From NCBI RefSeq assembly GCF_030812595.1, contig NZ_JAUSSZ010000003.1:248001-312000 (forward strand): a stretch of 64,000 nucleotides of DNA, read 5' to 3'. Positions 9,219 to 18,037 of this stretch are shown here, one piece after another (the stretch's first letter is position 1; each line of letters begins with the position of its first letter). The notes beneath the pieces are model-generated. The model saw only the letters and a list, made by a program, of their open reading frames with translations. It ran no database searches and had not been told where the DNA came from. Both the position numbers and the translations under genes were made by a program. Source of the stretch: Arthrobacter bambusae. GTDB lineage: Bacteria > Actinomycetota > Actinomycetes > Actinomycetales > Micrococcaceae.

Positions 9219-9238
9219 GAATCGAGCTTACCTTCCCC

Positions 9239-9316
9239 CTAAGCCGCGGCATTAAAAGGCGGAAGCCCACGCATAGCCGCGTGGGCTTCCGAGGCGAACG
9301 GTCCGATGTGTGCCAT
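9239..9316 (-). CDS. Possible 25-residue peptide overlapping a terminator
   Basis: An ATG at 9316 follows AGGAGGGA by 3 bases and opens a 25-codon frame (MAHIGPFASEAH...) ending at a TAG 20 bases before the membrane glycosyltransferase start. The frame runs through the hairpin at 9261-9290, so it may be chance, or it may let translation interfere with termination. There is no recognised similarity. Confidence 0.3.
   Translation of the reverse strand: MAHIGPFASEAHAAMRGLPPFNAAA
9254..9290 (-). terminator. Rho-independent terminator
   Basis: A perfect 12-bp stem (9261-9272 with 9279-9290; GGAAGCCCACGC / GCGTGGGCTTCC) with a 6-base loop is followed on the minus strand by GCC and TTTT. It would end transcripts of the small ORF at 9349-9489. 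Confidence 0.8.
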
Positions 9317-9348
9317 CAGTCCCTCCTGAATTGCAGTGGTGGAGACAC

Positions 9349-9489
9349 TCAGCGGATGATGCCCATTTGGTGCAGGACGACGTAGACGTCTTCCCGGCGC
9401 TGGTCCAGCAGCTGTCCGTTGAAGAGGGTCTTGTCTTTGACAACGGGTTTGCTGTTGAAGACCATCAGGTCTTTGAGGCGCTTGGCCAA
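9349..9489 (-). CDS. Small protein of 46 residues, unknown function
   Basis: A TTG start at 9489 has an exceptionally strong AAAGGAGGTG about 7 bases upstream. The 46-residue product begins (Met)AKRLKDLMVFNSKPVV and ends VLHQMGIIR; it is charged, soluble and without signal peptide or membrane segment. Its body (KPVVKDKTLFNGQLLD) has balanced composition, unlike the Arg/Pro/Ser-rich out-of-frame readings nearby, which supports real coding. A strong terminator follows about 60 bases downstream. I do not recognise the family. Confidence 0.6.
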   Translation of the reverse strand: MAKRLKDLMVFNSKPVVKDKTLFNGQLLDQRREDVYVVLHQMGIIR

Positions 9490-9832
9490 GGGTTCACCTC
9501 CTTTCGCCGTTGAAGAGAATTGCCGGAATTCAGGCATGACAATTAATCCTGCTGATTCCCATGGAAAAATCAGCGGAATTAGGCGCGTGAATGCCTGGCA
9601 ATGAGGGCTGGATTAAGCGGGTTTCTCGAATGACCTAGACGGCACCGGGGACGAATTTCCGGCGTGTGGCATCCAGGGGCAGACGTCCCCAACAAGAAGC
9701 TGGTTCCGAACTATGAGGAAACTGCGCACCACGTCAATCGCGTGATACCGCTCAATGGCGGGGCCGATTCCGAGCCTGATTGCACCTCGAACTTCCCCCG
9801 AATAATCAGGGGAGGATGTACATCAGGGGAAA
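9490..9832. other. Intergenic stretch, no gene seen
   Basis: 343 bases between two small ORFs. Apart from the ribosome binding site at 9496-9505 and a 7-bp inverted repeat (GCTGATT / AATCAGC, 9551-9557 with 9568-9574) I see nothing assignable. The promoter of the 46-residue ORF probably lies here. Confidence 0.5.
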
Positions 9833-9913
9833 TTAGGCCGCAAAACGGCGTCGAACACCGAAGGCCGGGGTGCCAGCGACAGTCATCTTCCATCCGCTAG
9901 TCAAAGTAATCAT
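9833..9913 (-). CDS. Possible 26-residue peptide with a strong RBS
   Basis: An ATG at 9913 is preceded by AAAAGGAGGTTGGGAAA, a near-perfect anti-16S match 7 bases away. The 26-residue product starts MITLTSGWKMTVAGTP and ends VRRRFAA; it is basic at the C terminus, with no signal peptide seen. The AT-richer region upstream (about 10020-10088) could hold its promoter. It could be a leader peptide, a small toxin or a peptide precursor; none of these is shown. Confidence 0.5.
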   Translation of the reverse strand: MITLTSGWKMTVAGTPAFGVRRRFAA

Positions 9914-10088
9914 TTTCCCAACCTCCTTTTCTGCGTGGCGACATAGCCTGCTTTGGCACTATCCCAGCTGTCTCACTGGGTAGCGCACGCCTCAATCCCG
10001 GCGGATCGCTCTGGGATCAAAAATAAAGGTACACCATGAATTGCGTTGTTGACCAGCAAAATACAAACAATTTAGAAATTATTTCTAC

Positions 10089-10673
10089 TTACAGTCCCCA
10101 GCGAAGAATGGCGGGAGTTCGTTTGTCCCATCCCAAGGTGCAGACTTTGGCTGTTCCGAGGACAAAGTGGCGTCCTTCACGGGCGTCCAATTCAAGCCAA
10201 CGGGCCGTGAGGATGCGGGAAAAATGGCCGTGGGCGACAATCAGGACGTTGTCCATTCCGGATTCGAGAACGCGGGCAATGATCTTGTCGGCTCGGGCTG
10301 CCACGGAGTCGAGCGTCTCGCCGTTGGGAACGCCATCGGTCCAGATCAGGTAGTCCGGGTTGTCCTTGCGGATGAGGTCCGAGCTGATGCCTTCGTAGTC
10401 GCCGTAGTTCCACTCCACAGCCAGCGGTTCGTGGACGGCGTCGGGGAAGCCCGCCAACTCCGCGGTGCGCCGGGCTCGGCGCAGCGGTGATGTCAGGACC
10501 AGGTCGAAGTCGATGCCTTCCAGTATCTTGCGCGCTTCCACCGCCTGCTGCTCGCCCTCGACCGTCAAGGGAAGGTCCGTCAAACCGGTGTATTGCCCAC
10601 TCTTGGACCATTCGGTCTCCCCGTGACGCATGATCCAGAGCTGTGGGCGCGAAAGCTTGGATACTGGGTTCAC
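10089..10673 (-). CDS. Histidine phosphatase family protein
   Basis: A 194-residue member of the phosphoglycerate-mutase-like histidine phosphatases. The catalytic motif RHGETEW (His16) sits near the N terminus, and the second catalytic His is in VAHGHFSRIL. The GTG start immediately follows the TAA of the CCA-adding enzyme gene (TAAGTG), with GAGGAG 7 bases upstream inside that gene, so the two are coupled. Family members act on small phosphoesters, e.g. alpha-ribazole phosphate or sugar phosphates; the substrate is not determined. Confidence 0.93.
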   Translation of the reverse strand: MNPVSKLSRPQLWIMRHGETEWSKSGQYTGLTDLPLTVEGEQQAVEARKILEGIDFDLVLTSPLRRARRTAELAGFPDAVHEPLAVEWNYGDYEGISSDLIRKDNPDYLIWTDGVPNGETLDSVAARADKIIARVLESGMDNVLIVAHGHFSRILTARWLELDAREGRHFVLGTAKVCTLGWDKRTPAILRWGL

Positions 10674-12170
10674 TTAGGACTCCTCTGGTTCGGCGGTGCC
10701 AGCTTTGGCATCGACGGCTGATTCCGATGAAAGTTCGACGGCGGACTCGGGTTGACCGCTCCACCACGCCAGGAGCTTGGACTCGGCCTCCTCTTGGGAG
10801 AGCGGGCCGTGTTCCATTCGCTGCTCGAGGAGGAACTTGTAGGCGCGGCCAACCACGGGGCCCGGTTTGAGTCCCAGCAAAGCCATGATCTGCGCTCCGT
10901 CCAAGTCCGGCCGGATGGCATTGAGGGATTCCTGTTCGGCCAGGACTTCAATCCGTTGCTCAAGGTCATCGTAGGCAAAGGAGAGCCGCTCGGCCTTGCG
11001 TTGGTTACGTGTGGTGACGTCGGATCGCGTCAGTCGGTGCAGGCGCTCCAGCAGGGGCCCGGCGTCTGTCACGTAGCGTCGGACTGCGGAATCGGTCCAG
11101 CCCGCCTCTCCGTATCCGTAGAAACGCATGTGGAGCTCCACAAGCCGCGCCACGGCCTTGACCGTGTCGTTGTCGAAGCGCAGCGCCTTCATGCGTTTTG
11201 CGGTCAGCTTGGATCCCACCATGTCGTGGTGGCGGAAGCTCACCGCCCCGCCAGGTTCGAAACGGCGCGTAGCCGGCTTCCCGACGTCGTGCATTAGCGC
11301 GGCGAAGCGCAACACAAAGTCCGGACCCGGCACCGGGCCGTCCGGACCCGTCTCGAGCGACGCGGCCTGCTCCAGGACCTGCAAGGAGTGCTGGTAGACG
11401 TCCTTGTGGCGGTGGTGCTCATCGGCTTCAAGGCGCAGCGCAGAGACCTCGGGGAGGACGAATTCCGCCAGTCCGGTATCCACGAGAAGGTCGATGCCCG
11501 CGCGTGGGTGCGCTCCGTTAATGAGCTTGACGAGCTCATCACGCACGCGTTCGGCGGAAATGATCTTGATCCGCTCGGCCATCCCGGACATGGCGAGTCG
11601 GACGTCGTCGTGCACTGAAACGCCAAGCTGCGCGGCGAAGCGGGCAGCGCGCATCATGCGAAGGGGGTCGTCGGAGAATGACGATTCGGGTGCGCCGGGC
11701 GTGGCGAGGACCGAGGCATGGAGATCGCGGACCCCGCCGAACGGATCCACGAGCTCCAGGGAGGGCAGCCGGAGCGCCATCGCGTTGATGGTGAAGTCGC
11801 GGCGCAGGAGGTCCTCCAGCAGCGAGGAACCGAAGGCCACGGCGGGCTTCCGGGAATCGGCGTCGTACGCCTCGGCGCGGTACGTCGTGATCTCGATCTG
11901 GAAGCCGGACTTCTTCATCCCGATCGTTCCAAAGGCGCGGCCGATTTCCCAGAAATTGTCGGCCCACCTCTTGATGACGGAAAGGGTCTGGTCCGGAGTG
12001 GCGTCGGTGGTGAAATCAAGGTCTGGCGAGACACGGCCCAGGAAGAGGTCCCGCACCGGGCCGCCAACCAGCGACAGTTCGAATCCAGCGTCCACGAACC
12101 GCTGGCCGAGGTCCAGGACTACTGGATCCATCTGGAAATTAACTGAAGAACTGTCCAATACTTGCGCCAT
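10674..12170 (-). CDS. cca: CCA tRNA nucleotidyltransferase (with HD domain)
   Basis: A 498-residue class II CCA-adding enzyme that builds or repairs the 3' CCA of tRNAs. The nucleotidyltransferase head has GGPVRDLFLG and the metal-binding DLDFTTDA, followed by RRDFTINAMAL. The RNA-binding region is followed by an HD domain (LMHDVGKPATR), as in most actinobacterial versions, and a C-terminal tail of about 80 residues. AAGGA lies a few bases before the ATG. It is divergent from the NUDIX gene and coupled to the histidine phosphatase downstream. Confidence 0.96.
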   Translation of the reverse strand: MAQVLDSSSVNFQMDPVVLDLGQRFVDAGFELSLVGGPVRDLFLGRVSPDLDFTTDATPDQTLSVIKRWADNFWEIGRAFGTIGMKKSGFQIEITTYRAEAYDADSRKPAVAFGSSLLEDLLRRDFTINAMALRLPSLELVDPFGGVRDLHASVLATPGAPESSFSDDPLRMMRAARFAAQLGVSVHDDVRLAMSGMAERIKIISAERVRDELVKLINGAHPRAGIDLLVDTGLAEFVLPEVSALRLEADEHHRHKDVYQHSLQVLEQAASLETGPDGPVPGPDFVLRFAALMHDVGKPATRRFEPGGAVSFRHHDMVGSKLTAKRMKALRFDNDTVKAVARLVELHMRFYGYGEAGWTDSAVRRYVTDAGPLLERLHRLTRSDVTTRNQRKAERLSFAYDDLEQRIEVLAEQESLNAIRPDLDGAQIMALLGLKPGPVVGRAYKFLLEQRMEHGPLSQEEAESKLLAWWSGQPESAVELSSESAVDAKAGTAEPEES

Positions 12171-12338
12171 AGTTCCTTAAGCTTGTCAGATTTCGCCGCG
12201 CCATCCCACCGGATCCTTGTCATGGCGCTGACGTTGCGTGGCGAATGCACCGGGATTGCTGCCGAACGCCATCCGCACGTCACCGTGTGTCCATGTCCCG
12301 GTCATCACCAACGGGCAAGAGTCGTTAGAGTGGACTTC

Positions 12339-12887
12339 ATGGCCAACCCGATCCCGAGTGCTCCTGGCAGGAGGACGAACGCACCATTGCCGTCGGCAAT
12401 CGGTGCCCACGTCGCGCCCGCTCCGCACCCGGCCCAGGCGGCCCTTCCGACCGTGGAGGAAGTCTCCGCCGGCGGCGTCGTAGTAGACACGTCCGACGGC
12501 GAACTGAGGGTTGCGATCATCGCCCGCCTTAATAGGGGTGGCCGGCTCGAGTGGTGCCTGCCGAAGGGGCACCCGGAGGGCAGGGAAAACAACGAGGAAG
12601 CGGCCGTCCGCGAGATTGCCGAAGAGACCGGAATCGAAGGCAAGGTCCTCGCTCCCCTCGGCAGCATCGACTACTGGTTCACGGTGAGCGGGCACCGCGT
12701 TCACAAGACCGTGCACCATTTCCTCCTGCGCGCCACGGGCGGGGACCTGACCATCGAGAACGATCCCGACCAAGAGGCCATCGATGCCGCTTGGGTCCCG
12801 CTCCGGGAATTGGCCCGAAAGTTGTCCTTTCCCAATGAGCGGCGCATCGCCGATCTTGCCCGCGAAGTCCTGCCCGAACACCTCTAA
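12339..12887 (+). CDS. NUDIX hydrolase
   Basis: A 182-residue NUDIX protein. The full Nudix box G-x5-E-x7-REUxEExGU is present as GHPEGRENNEEAAVREIAEE followed by TGI. An approximately 35-residue Pro/Ala-rich N-terminal extension precedes the domain. I chose the ATG at 12339; upstream in-frame starts run into the divergent cca promoter region. The start lacks a clear Shine-Dalgarno and TAGAGT lies a few bases upstream, so the mRNA may be leaderless. In actinobacteria this gene commonly sits between cca and murJ. The substrate is unknown. Confidence 0.93.
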   Translation: MANPIPSAPGRRTNAPLPSAIGAHVAPAPHPAQAALPTVEEVSAGGVVVDTSDGELRVAIIARLNRGGRLEWCLPKGHPEGRENNEEAAVREIAEETGIEGKVLAPLGSIDYWFTVSGHRVHKTVHHFLLRATGGDLTIENDPDQEAIDAAWVPLRELARKLSFPNERRIADLAREVLPEHL

Positions 12888-12957
12888 CCCGGCCGTTCCT
12901 CCTGTCTGACGCCGCTTTGACGCAACAGGCCGCCCGGCTCATGGGACGATAAAGACA

Positions 12958-15039
12958 ATGTCTGCCGCCAAAACAACCCAGTCAGCCCCATCCGGAGAAA
13001 CCCGTTCCAGCGCCGTCATGGCCGCCGGGACGCTCGTTTCACGGTTCCTCGGCTTTGCCAAAACCTGGATGCTTGGCGCCGCGCTGGGCCTGGGATCGAC
13101 GGTCAACGACACATTCATCAATGCGAACAACCTGCCGAACCTGATCTTCCTTCTCGTTGCCGGTGGCGTTTTCAACGCCGTGCTGGTCCCGCAGATCATC
13201 AAAGCCAGCAAGGGTCCGGACCGCGGTGCGGATTACATCAGCCGGCTCCTGACCCTGGCCGTGCTGGTCCTCTTGACCCTGACGGCCCTGGTCACGTTGG
13301 CCGCGCCGATCGTTATCGACCTCACCACCCAGGGCTACTCGCCCCAGCAGAAATCGCTGGCCGTAGCCTTCGCGTTCTATTGCCTGCCGCAGATCTTCTT
13401 CTACGGCTTGTATGCCCTGCTCACACAGGTCCTCAACGCGAACGGAGCCTTCGGCCCCGCGATGTGGGCGCCGATCCTGAACAACGTGGTGGCCATCGCC
13501 GGACTGGGCATGTTCATCTGGATCCTCGGCGCCAACAACACCAACCCCCACACCTTGGACAATTGGGGGCCTTTCCAGACCTTCCTGATCGCGGGCTTCT
13601 CCACCATCGGCGTGCTTGCGCAGACCGCCATCCTCCTTGTCCCGGTGTTCCGCCTCCGGCTCGGGCTCCGGCCCCGCTTCGGCTGGCGTGGCGTGGGACT
13701 GGGCCAGGCGGCAAAACTGAGCGTCTGGACGCTCCTGACTGCCGCCGTCGGGCAGCTCGCATTCCTTTACGTGATGAGGATCGCCACGATTCCCGGCTCC
13801 GAACGGCTCCGTCTGGAGCACGCGCAAGACCCGGCGGCCGCCACCCTCCCCGGTAACGCCGTATTGGAAGTCGCCAGCCAGCTGTACCTGCTGCCCCACT
13901 CGATCATTGCGCTGTCGCTCGCCACGGTGCTCTTCAACCGCATGGCACACGCCTCACAGGCCGGAAACAAGGCCGAACTGCGCGAAGCCCTTTCGCACGG
14001 GCTGCGGACCATGGCCGTCGCCACTGTCTTCGGGGCCCTGGCCCTGTTCGCCCTCGCCGGGCCGCTGGGCATGTTCTTCTCCGGCGGGAAGCCCCAGGAC
14101 GGCGTCATGCTCGCCCAGACGCTGACGATCCTCGCCCTGAGCACGCCGTTCATGAGCGCCAACTTCATGATGTCCCGCGTCTTCTACGCGAACGAAGACG
14201 CCCGGACCCCTTTCTACATCCAGCTCATGCTTGCCCTGGTCAACGTTGTGGGCGCGTTCATCATCCAGTTCCTGCCGGTGGGCAAGATCATTTTCGCGAT
14301 CGCCGTCCTGTATACGCTCGGCAACATCCTTTCGGTGGTCATCAGCGTCTGGTTCCTGCGACGCCTCCTCGGCCATTTGGACGGCCCCCGTATCGCAAAC
14401 TCGTACATCCGCATGGGCTACGCCGCATTGGGCTCCGCGATCGCCGGCGCCGTAGCCCTGTGGCTCCTGGGCAGCTATCAAGCCGACGGCTTTGCCTGGA
14501 GCAGCAGGCCTGCCGCTTTGGTGACGGTGGTCGTCGTCGGGCCCGTCATGCTGCTTGCGTATCTGTTCCTGCTGCGCATCCTCCACGTCAGCGAGCTGCG
14601 CGATTTGCTCGGGCCGGTCCTCGGCCGGCTCGGCCGGGGCGTTCCAATCGCGAAAGCATCGTCGGCCAACGAAGAGCAGCACCCGACGCCGGGACGCGCC
14701 ACAGTGTCCGACGACACCGGGCTCATTCCGCGCATTTCGGGCGAGTTCGACGCCGCATCCTTCCGCGCTGGTCCCGCTGTGCAAACCGTGCCTTCCAGGG
14801 ACGTGGGAAATCACGGTCAGGATCCTCACCACCTTGCCGATCCGGGCATGGCGGACGGGAACGGCAAAGTGGACGCCTGGTCCGATGTCGAGAAGTCCTA
14901 TTTGCCCGACGAAGACCTTCCCAGCACCGCACAAGGAGGCGCAGGCCGCCCAGGCATTCCGCTGCCCGGGCGCCGCACCTATCAGGGAACGCTGGGAAAT
15001 AATCCCTATTTCCGTGGTGGGCCCCGCCGCAAAAGGTGA
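12958..15039 (+). CDS. murJ: Lipid II flippase MurJ (MviN)
   Basis: A 693-residue polytopic protein of the MurJ/MviN family, which flips the peptidoglycan precursor lipid II across the membrane. About fourteen hydrophobic helices cover residues 20-545, with family sequences such as GTLVSRFLGFAKTWMLG, LPNLIFLLVAGGVFNAVLVP and FMMSRVFYANEDARTPF. Residues about 550-693 form a hydrophilic Gly/Pro-rich cytoplasmic tail that many bacterial MurJ proteins lack. The ATG has no Shine-Dalgarno, and GATAAA lies 5 bases upstream, so translation may be leaderless. The next gene encodes a pseudokinase-like partner. Confidence 0.95.
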   Translation: MSAAKTTQSAPSGETRSSAVMAAGTLVSRFLGFAKTWMLGAALGLGSTVNDTFINANNLPNLIFLLVAGGVFNAVLVPQIIKASKGPDRGADYISRLLTLAVLVLLTLTALVTLAAPIVIDLTTQGYSPQQKSLAVAFAFYCLPQIFFYGLYALLTQVLNANGAFGPAMWAPILNNVVAIAGLGMFIWILGANNTNPHTLDNWGPFQTFLIAGFSTIGVLAQTAILLVPVFRLRLGLRPRFGWRGVGLGQAAKLSVWTLLTAAVGQLAFLYVMRIATIPGSERLRLEHAQDPAAATLPGNAVLEVASQLYLLPHSIIALSLATVLFNRMAHASQAGNKAELREALSHGLRTMAVATVFGALALFALAGPLGMFFSGGKPQDGVMLAQTLTILALSTPFMSANFMMSRVFYANEDARTPFYIQLMLALVNVVGAFIIQFLPVGKIIFAIAVLYTLGNILSVVISVWFLRRLLGHLDGPRIANSYIRMGYAALGSAIAGAVALWLLGSYQADGFAWSSRPAALVTVVVVGPVMLLAYLFLLRILHVSELRDLLGPVLGRLGRGVPIAKASSANEEQHPTPGRATVSDDTGLIPRISGEFDAASFRAGPAVQTVPSRDVGNHGQDPHHLADPGMADGNGKVDAWSDVEKSYLPDEDLPSTAQGGAGRPGIPLPGRRTYQGTLGNNPYFRGGPRRKR

Positions 15040-15181
15040 CGCATCCTCGCAAACCGGGAGCCGGAACGGCCCAATCAGCTAGGATCAGAAACTAATACAG
15101 GTAGTTGCAGACCACGGGTCACCCGGCTGGCCGGATCCCGTATTCAGGACCCGCAGCTCCCGGACAGTATAGGAGGAACCC

Positions 15182-16840
15182 GTGTCCCACCCGATCGATG
15201 TCGGATCAGTGCTTGGCGGCCGCTACAAAGTCACAGCCACCGTGTTGACTTCGCACGACCAAGATCTGGTGCTCGACGGCGTGGACCAGGTCCTCAACAG
15301 ACCTGTCAGCATCCTCGTGGCCGGCCCCGGGAACGCTGAGCAGGTCGCCAAGAGCGCCCGCGAGGTAGCCACCGGCGAACGACCCGGGCATGTCCAGATC
15401 CTCGACCTCGGCGTCAGCGACAGCACCACATACCTCATCACCAACCACAGCAGCGCTCCTGACCTGCTGGACCTCGTGGTGGCCACCAACCCGCCCTACG
15501 TTGAACCGTTCTTCACGGACACGCTGGGCAGCGAGATCTTCGGCCAGGCCCGCTCCCACGAGCCCGAGACGTACGACGGGCTGTACGAGGACGACGAGCA
15601 CGACGCAGAGTACATCAATTACGACGACGTCGAACCGAACCCCGCCGGCAATTCGCGGCCGGCTGCCGCGGCACCCGCGGACGGGCACCGCCCGGTGGTT
15701 CCGCCCATGCCTGCCAGCCGGCCGGCGTCGGCCCCGTGGGGCATTGGTTCCCGCATCGCTGCTGCGGCAGCGGGAGCAGGGGCGGCGGCCGCGGCCGCTG
15801 TAAAGGGTACCGGCCGGTCAAACAGCGACAACGCCGAGGCCGCGCCTTCCGCGGGGCCCGCTTCCGCTTCGACCGCCGAATCGAACCGGACCGCCGATTC
15901 GAACCGGACCGCACCCCAGGACATCCAAGCCGCGCCCGCCACGCAGGCTGTTCCAGCGCCCACCACTCCGGCGCCTACCTCCGCGAACCCCGCTCAGGAA
16001 TCGAAAGTCTCCCTCTGGTCCGAAGACGACTACGGCTTCGTTAACGACGGCGGCGGCTCCCGGGGTGCGGACACTTCCCGCGATGCGGCCGCCGCTACCG
16101 GCGGATACAGCCGCGGTGCGTCGAGCTTCCCGTCGACAGCGCGCCAGCGTGCGGAACCCTTCGACGAGGACGAGTACTACGACGAGGAGCCGGTCCGTGA
16201 GCCCCGTTCTTTCCGTTGGCTCGTAGGCGGGGTTCTTGCCGCCGTCTTGATCGTAGGTTTGATCCTGGCTGTCACCAACCTTGGCAACCTCATCCCCGGC
16301 GGGTCTCCCGCAGCCAAACAGTCCGCCACGGCGTCTCAATCAGTACCCGCACAGCCGAGTAGCAGTGCCTCGGCAGCAGCCCCGGCCCCAGCACCGCCGG
16401 TCATTGATGGAGTCACCCGCATGGGTGATTTCGAGTTCGCCGCGACCTACGACAAAGACTTGGTCAAGACCTACGACGGCAATGCCGCGAGCTACTGGTC
16501 GGACATGGAGTTCGCCACTGCCGACTGGGGTGGACTTGCAGCTGATGGAGTTTCGCTGCTCGTCAAGCTCAAAGGACCGTCACAAGTTTCGTCGGTCACT
16601 TTGAGCCAGTTGGGTGCTTCCGGTGGAAACATCAGCGTTTACACCAACGATCGGCCCGCTTTGGACGGCGCCAAGTTGGTAGGCACCAACAGCTTCACCT
16701 CACCGGAGCTCACCATGCCCCTCAGCTCGCCTGTGACGGCCCAGTACGTGATTATCTCCATCAAGTCCTTGCCCAAACTGACCGCGCCCAAGACGCGCTA
16801 CGGGTTCGGCCTGCGCCTTGCGGAGATAAAGGTCCAGTAG
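15182..16840 (+). CDS. Membrane-anchored pseudokinase-like protein with C-terminal jelly-roll domain
   Basis: A 552-residue protein starting at GTG with AGGAGG 5 bases upstream. Residues about 8-110 resemble only the N lobe of a Ser/Thr kinase (GGRYKV ... NRPVSILV), but the ATP-binding Lys and the HRD and DFG motifs are missing, so it should be inactive. A long acidic, Ala/Pro-rich linker follows, then one transmembrane helix at about 343-366 and an extracellular C-terminal domain (about 410-552) that resembles discoidin / F5-8 type C folds. In mycobacteria a pseudokinase is part of the MviN protein and recruits an FHA partner; here it is a separate gene next to murJ. Function is inferred from that parallel. 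Confidence 0.8.
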   Translation: MSHPIDVGSVLGGRYKVTATVLTSHDQDLVLDGVDQVLNRPVSILVAGPGNAEQVAKSAREVATGERPGHVQILDLGVSDSTTYLITNHSSAPDLLDLVVATNPPYVEPFFTDTLGSEIFGQARSHEPETYDGLYEDDEHDAEYINYDDVEPNPAGNSRPAAAAPADGHRPVVPPMPASRPASAPWGIGSRIAAAAAGAGAAAAAAVKGTGRSNSDNAEAAPSAGPASASTAESNRTADSNRTAPQDIQAAPATQAVPAPTTPAPTSANPAQESKVSLWSEDDYGFVNDGGGSRGADTSRDAAAATGGYSRGASSFPSTARQRAEPFDEDEYYDEEPVREPRSFRWLVGGVLAAVLIVGLILAVTNLGNLIPGGSPAAKQSATASQSVPAQPSSSASAAAPAPAPPVIDGVTRMGDFEFAATYDKDLVKTYDGNAASYWSDMEFATADWGGLAADGVSLLVKLKGPSQVSSVTLSQLGASGGNISVYTNDRPALDGAKLVGTNSFTSPELTMPLSSPVTAQYVIISIKSLPKLTAPKTRYGFGLRLAEIKVQ

Positions 16841-17044
16841 CCGACGGCGGCAGGCGGCCTTTTGGCCGCACGTGACCGTTTCGGGGGCTTGCGCAGGCGG
16901 CCTGCGCTGCCAGAAGGTACCCTGAGTGGTGGTGGATATTAGGGTCCCCGGCAACATCGGAATATTCCGCGCCGCCATAGGGTTGTGCCATGTGGCCGGC
17001 CGCAAGGATCCGGTGCATCGACTAAGGAAGAGGTTCACGCAACA

Positions 17045-18001
17045 GTGAGCAACGCAGAAAACACCGCGTCCAACGTACGTGATGTCATCATCGTAGGCTC
17101 CGGGCCTGCCGGTTACACGGCGGCCGTCTACACGGCACGCGCCAACATGAACCCGCTGCTCATCGCCGGTTCCGTGACTGCCGGCGGCGAACTGATGAAC
17201 ACAACAGACGTCGAGAACTACCCTGGTTTCCCTGAGGGCGTCATGGGACCTGATCTCATGGAGAACTTCGAGAAGCAAGCGGCACGCTTTGGGACGGAAA
17301 TCCAGTTCGAGGATGTCACCGAACTGGACCTCGACGGCGACATCAAGTCCGTGACCATCGGCACGGGGGAGACGTTCAAGGCGCGCGCGATCATTCTGTC
17401 CACCGGTTCCGCATACCGCGAGCTCGGCCTCGAGAATGAAAAGCGTCTTTCCGGCCACGGCGTGAGCTGGTGCGCAACCTGTGACGGTTTCTTCTTCAAA
17501 GACCAGGACATCGCAGTGATCGGCGGCGGTGACTCCGCCATGGAGGAAGCCCTCTTCCTCACCAAGTTCGCCAAGTCCGTCACCGTGGTACACCGCCGCG
17601 ACACCCTCAAGGCTTCCAAGATCATGGGTGACCGAGCCCAGGCCCACGAGAAGATCAAATTCGTGTGGAACACCGCCGTAGAGGACGTCATCGGCGCGGA
17701 CAAAGTGACAGGCCTGAAGCTGAATAACCTTGTCGACGGCACGGAATCTGAACTCGCCGTAACCGGCGTTTTCGTGGCCATCGGCAACGACCCCCGCACG
17801 GAACTCGTGAAGGGGAAACTGGATCTCGCTCCTGAGGGCACCATCGCCGTCGAAGGCCGAAGCTCCAAGACCAGCGTCAAGGGCGTTTTCGCCGCCGGCG
17901 ACGTCGTGGACCCCACCTACCGCCAGGCCATCACGGCAGCCGGTTCCGGTTGTGTCGCAGCCTTGGACGTCGAGCACTACCTTGCAGACCTGCACGCCTG
18001 A
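17045..18001 (+). CDS. trxB: Thioredoxin-disulfide reductase
   Basis: A 318-residue flavoenzyme that reduces thioredoxin with NADPH. The FAD fold is at the N terminus (GSGPAGYTAAVYTARA), the redox-active pair is Cys143/Cys146 in SWCATCDG, the NADPH site is GGGDSAMEEAL and the second FAD segment is GVFAAGDVVDPTYRQAITAAG. The GTG start at 17045 is preceded by GAGG; the ATG at 16990 region would add an atypical extension. trxA follows 36 bases downstream, forming the cytoplasmic thioredoxin system. Confidence 0.97.
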   Translation: MSNAENTASNVRDVIIVGSGPAGYTAAVYTARANMNPLLIAGSVTAGGELMNTTDVENYPGFPEGVMGPDLMENFEKQAARFGTEIQFEDVTELDLDGDIKSVTIGTGETFKARAIILSTGSAYRELGLENEKRLSGHGVSWCATCDGFFFKDQDIAVIGGGDSAMEEALFLTKFAKSVTVVHRRDTLKASKIMGDRAQAHEKIKFVWNTAVEDVIGADKVTGLKLNNLVDGTESELAVTGVFVAIGNDPRTELVKGKLDLAPEGTIAVEGRSSKTSVKGVFAAGDVVDPTYRQAITAAGSGCVAALDVEHYLADLHA

Positions 18002-18037
18002 CCGGCACAGCAGCCATCCATTCGAAGGGAAAGAATT

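Noticed and set aside
9239..9913. A lanthipeptide or lasso-peptide gene cluster
   Set aside because: The small frames lack cysteine-rich or typical core motifs, and no modifying enzyme or dedicated exporter lies nearby.
16848..16870. GCGGCC / GGCCGC hairpin after the pseudokinase gene as a terminator
   Set aside because: Only 6 bp with a TTTT loop and no T tract after it; too weak to call.
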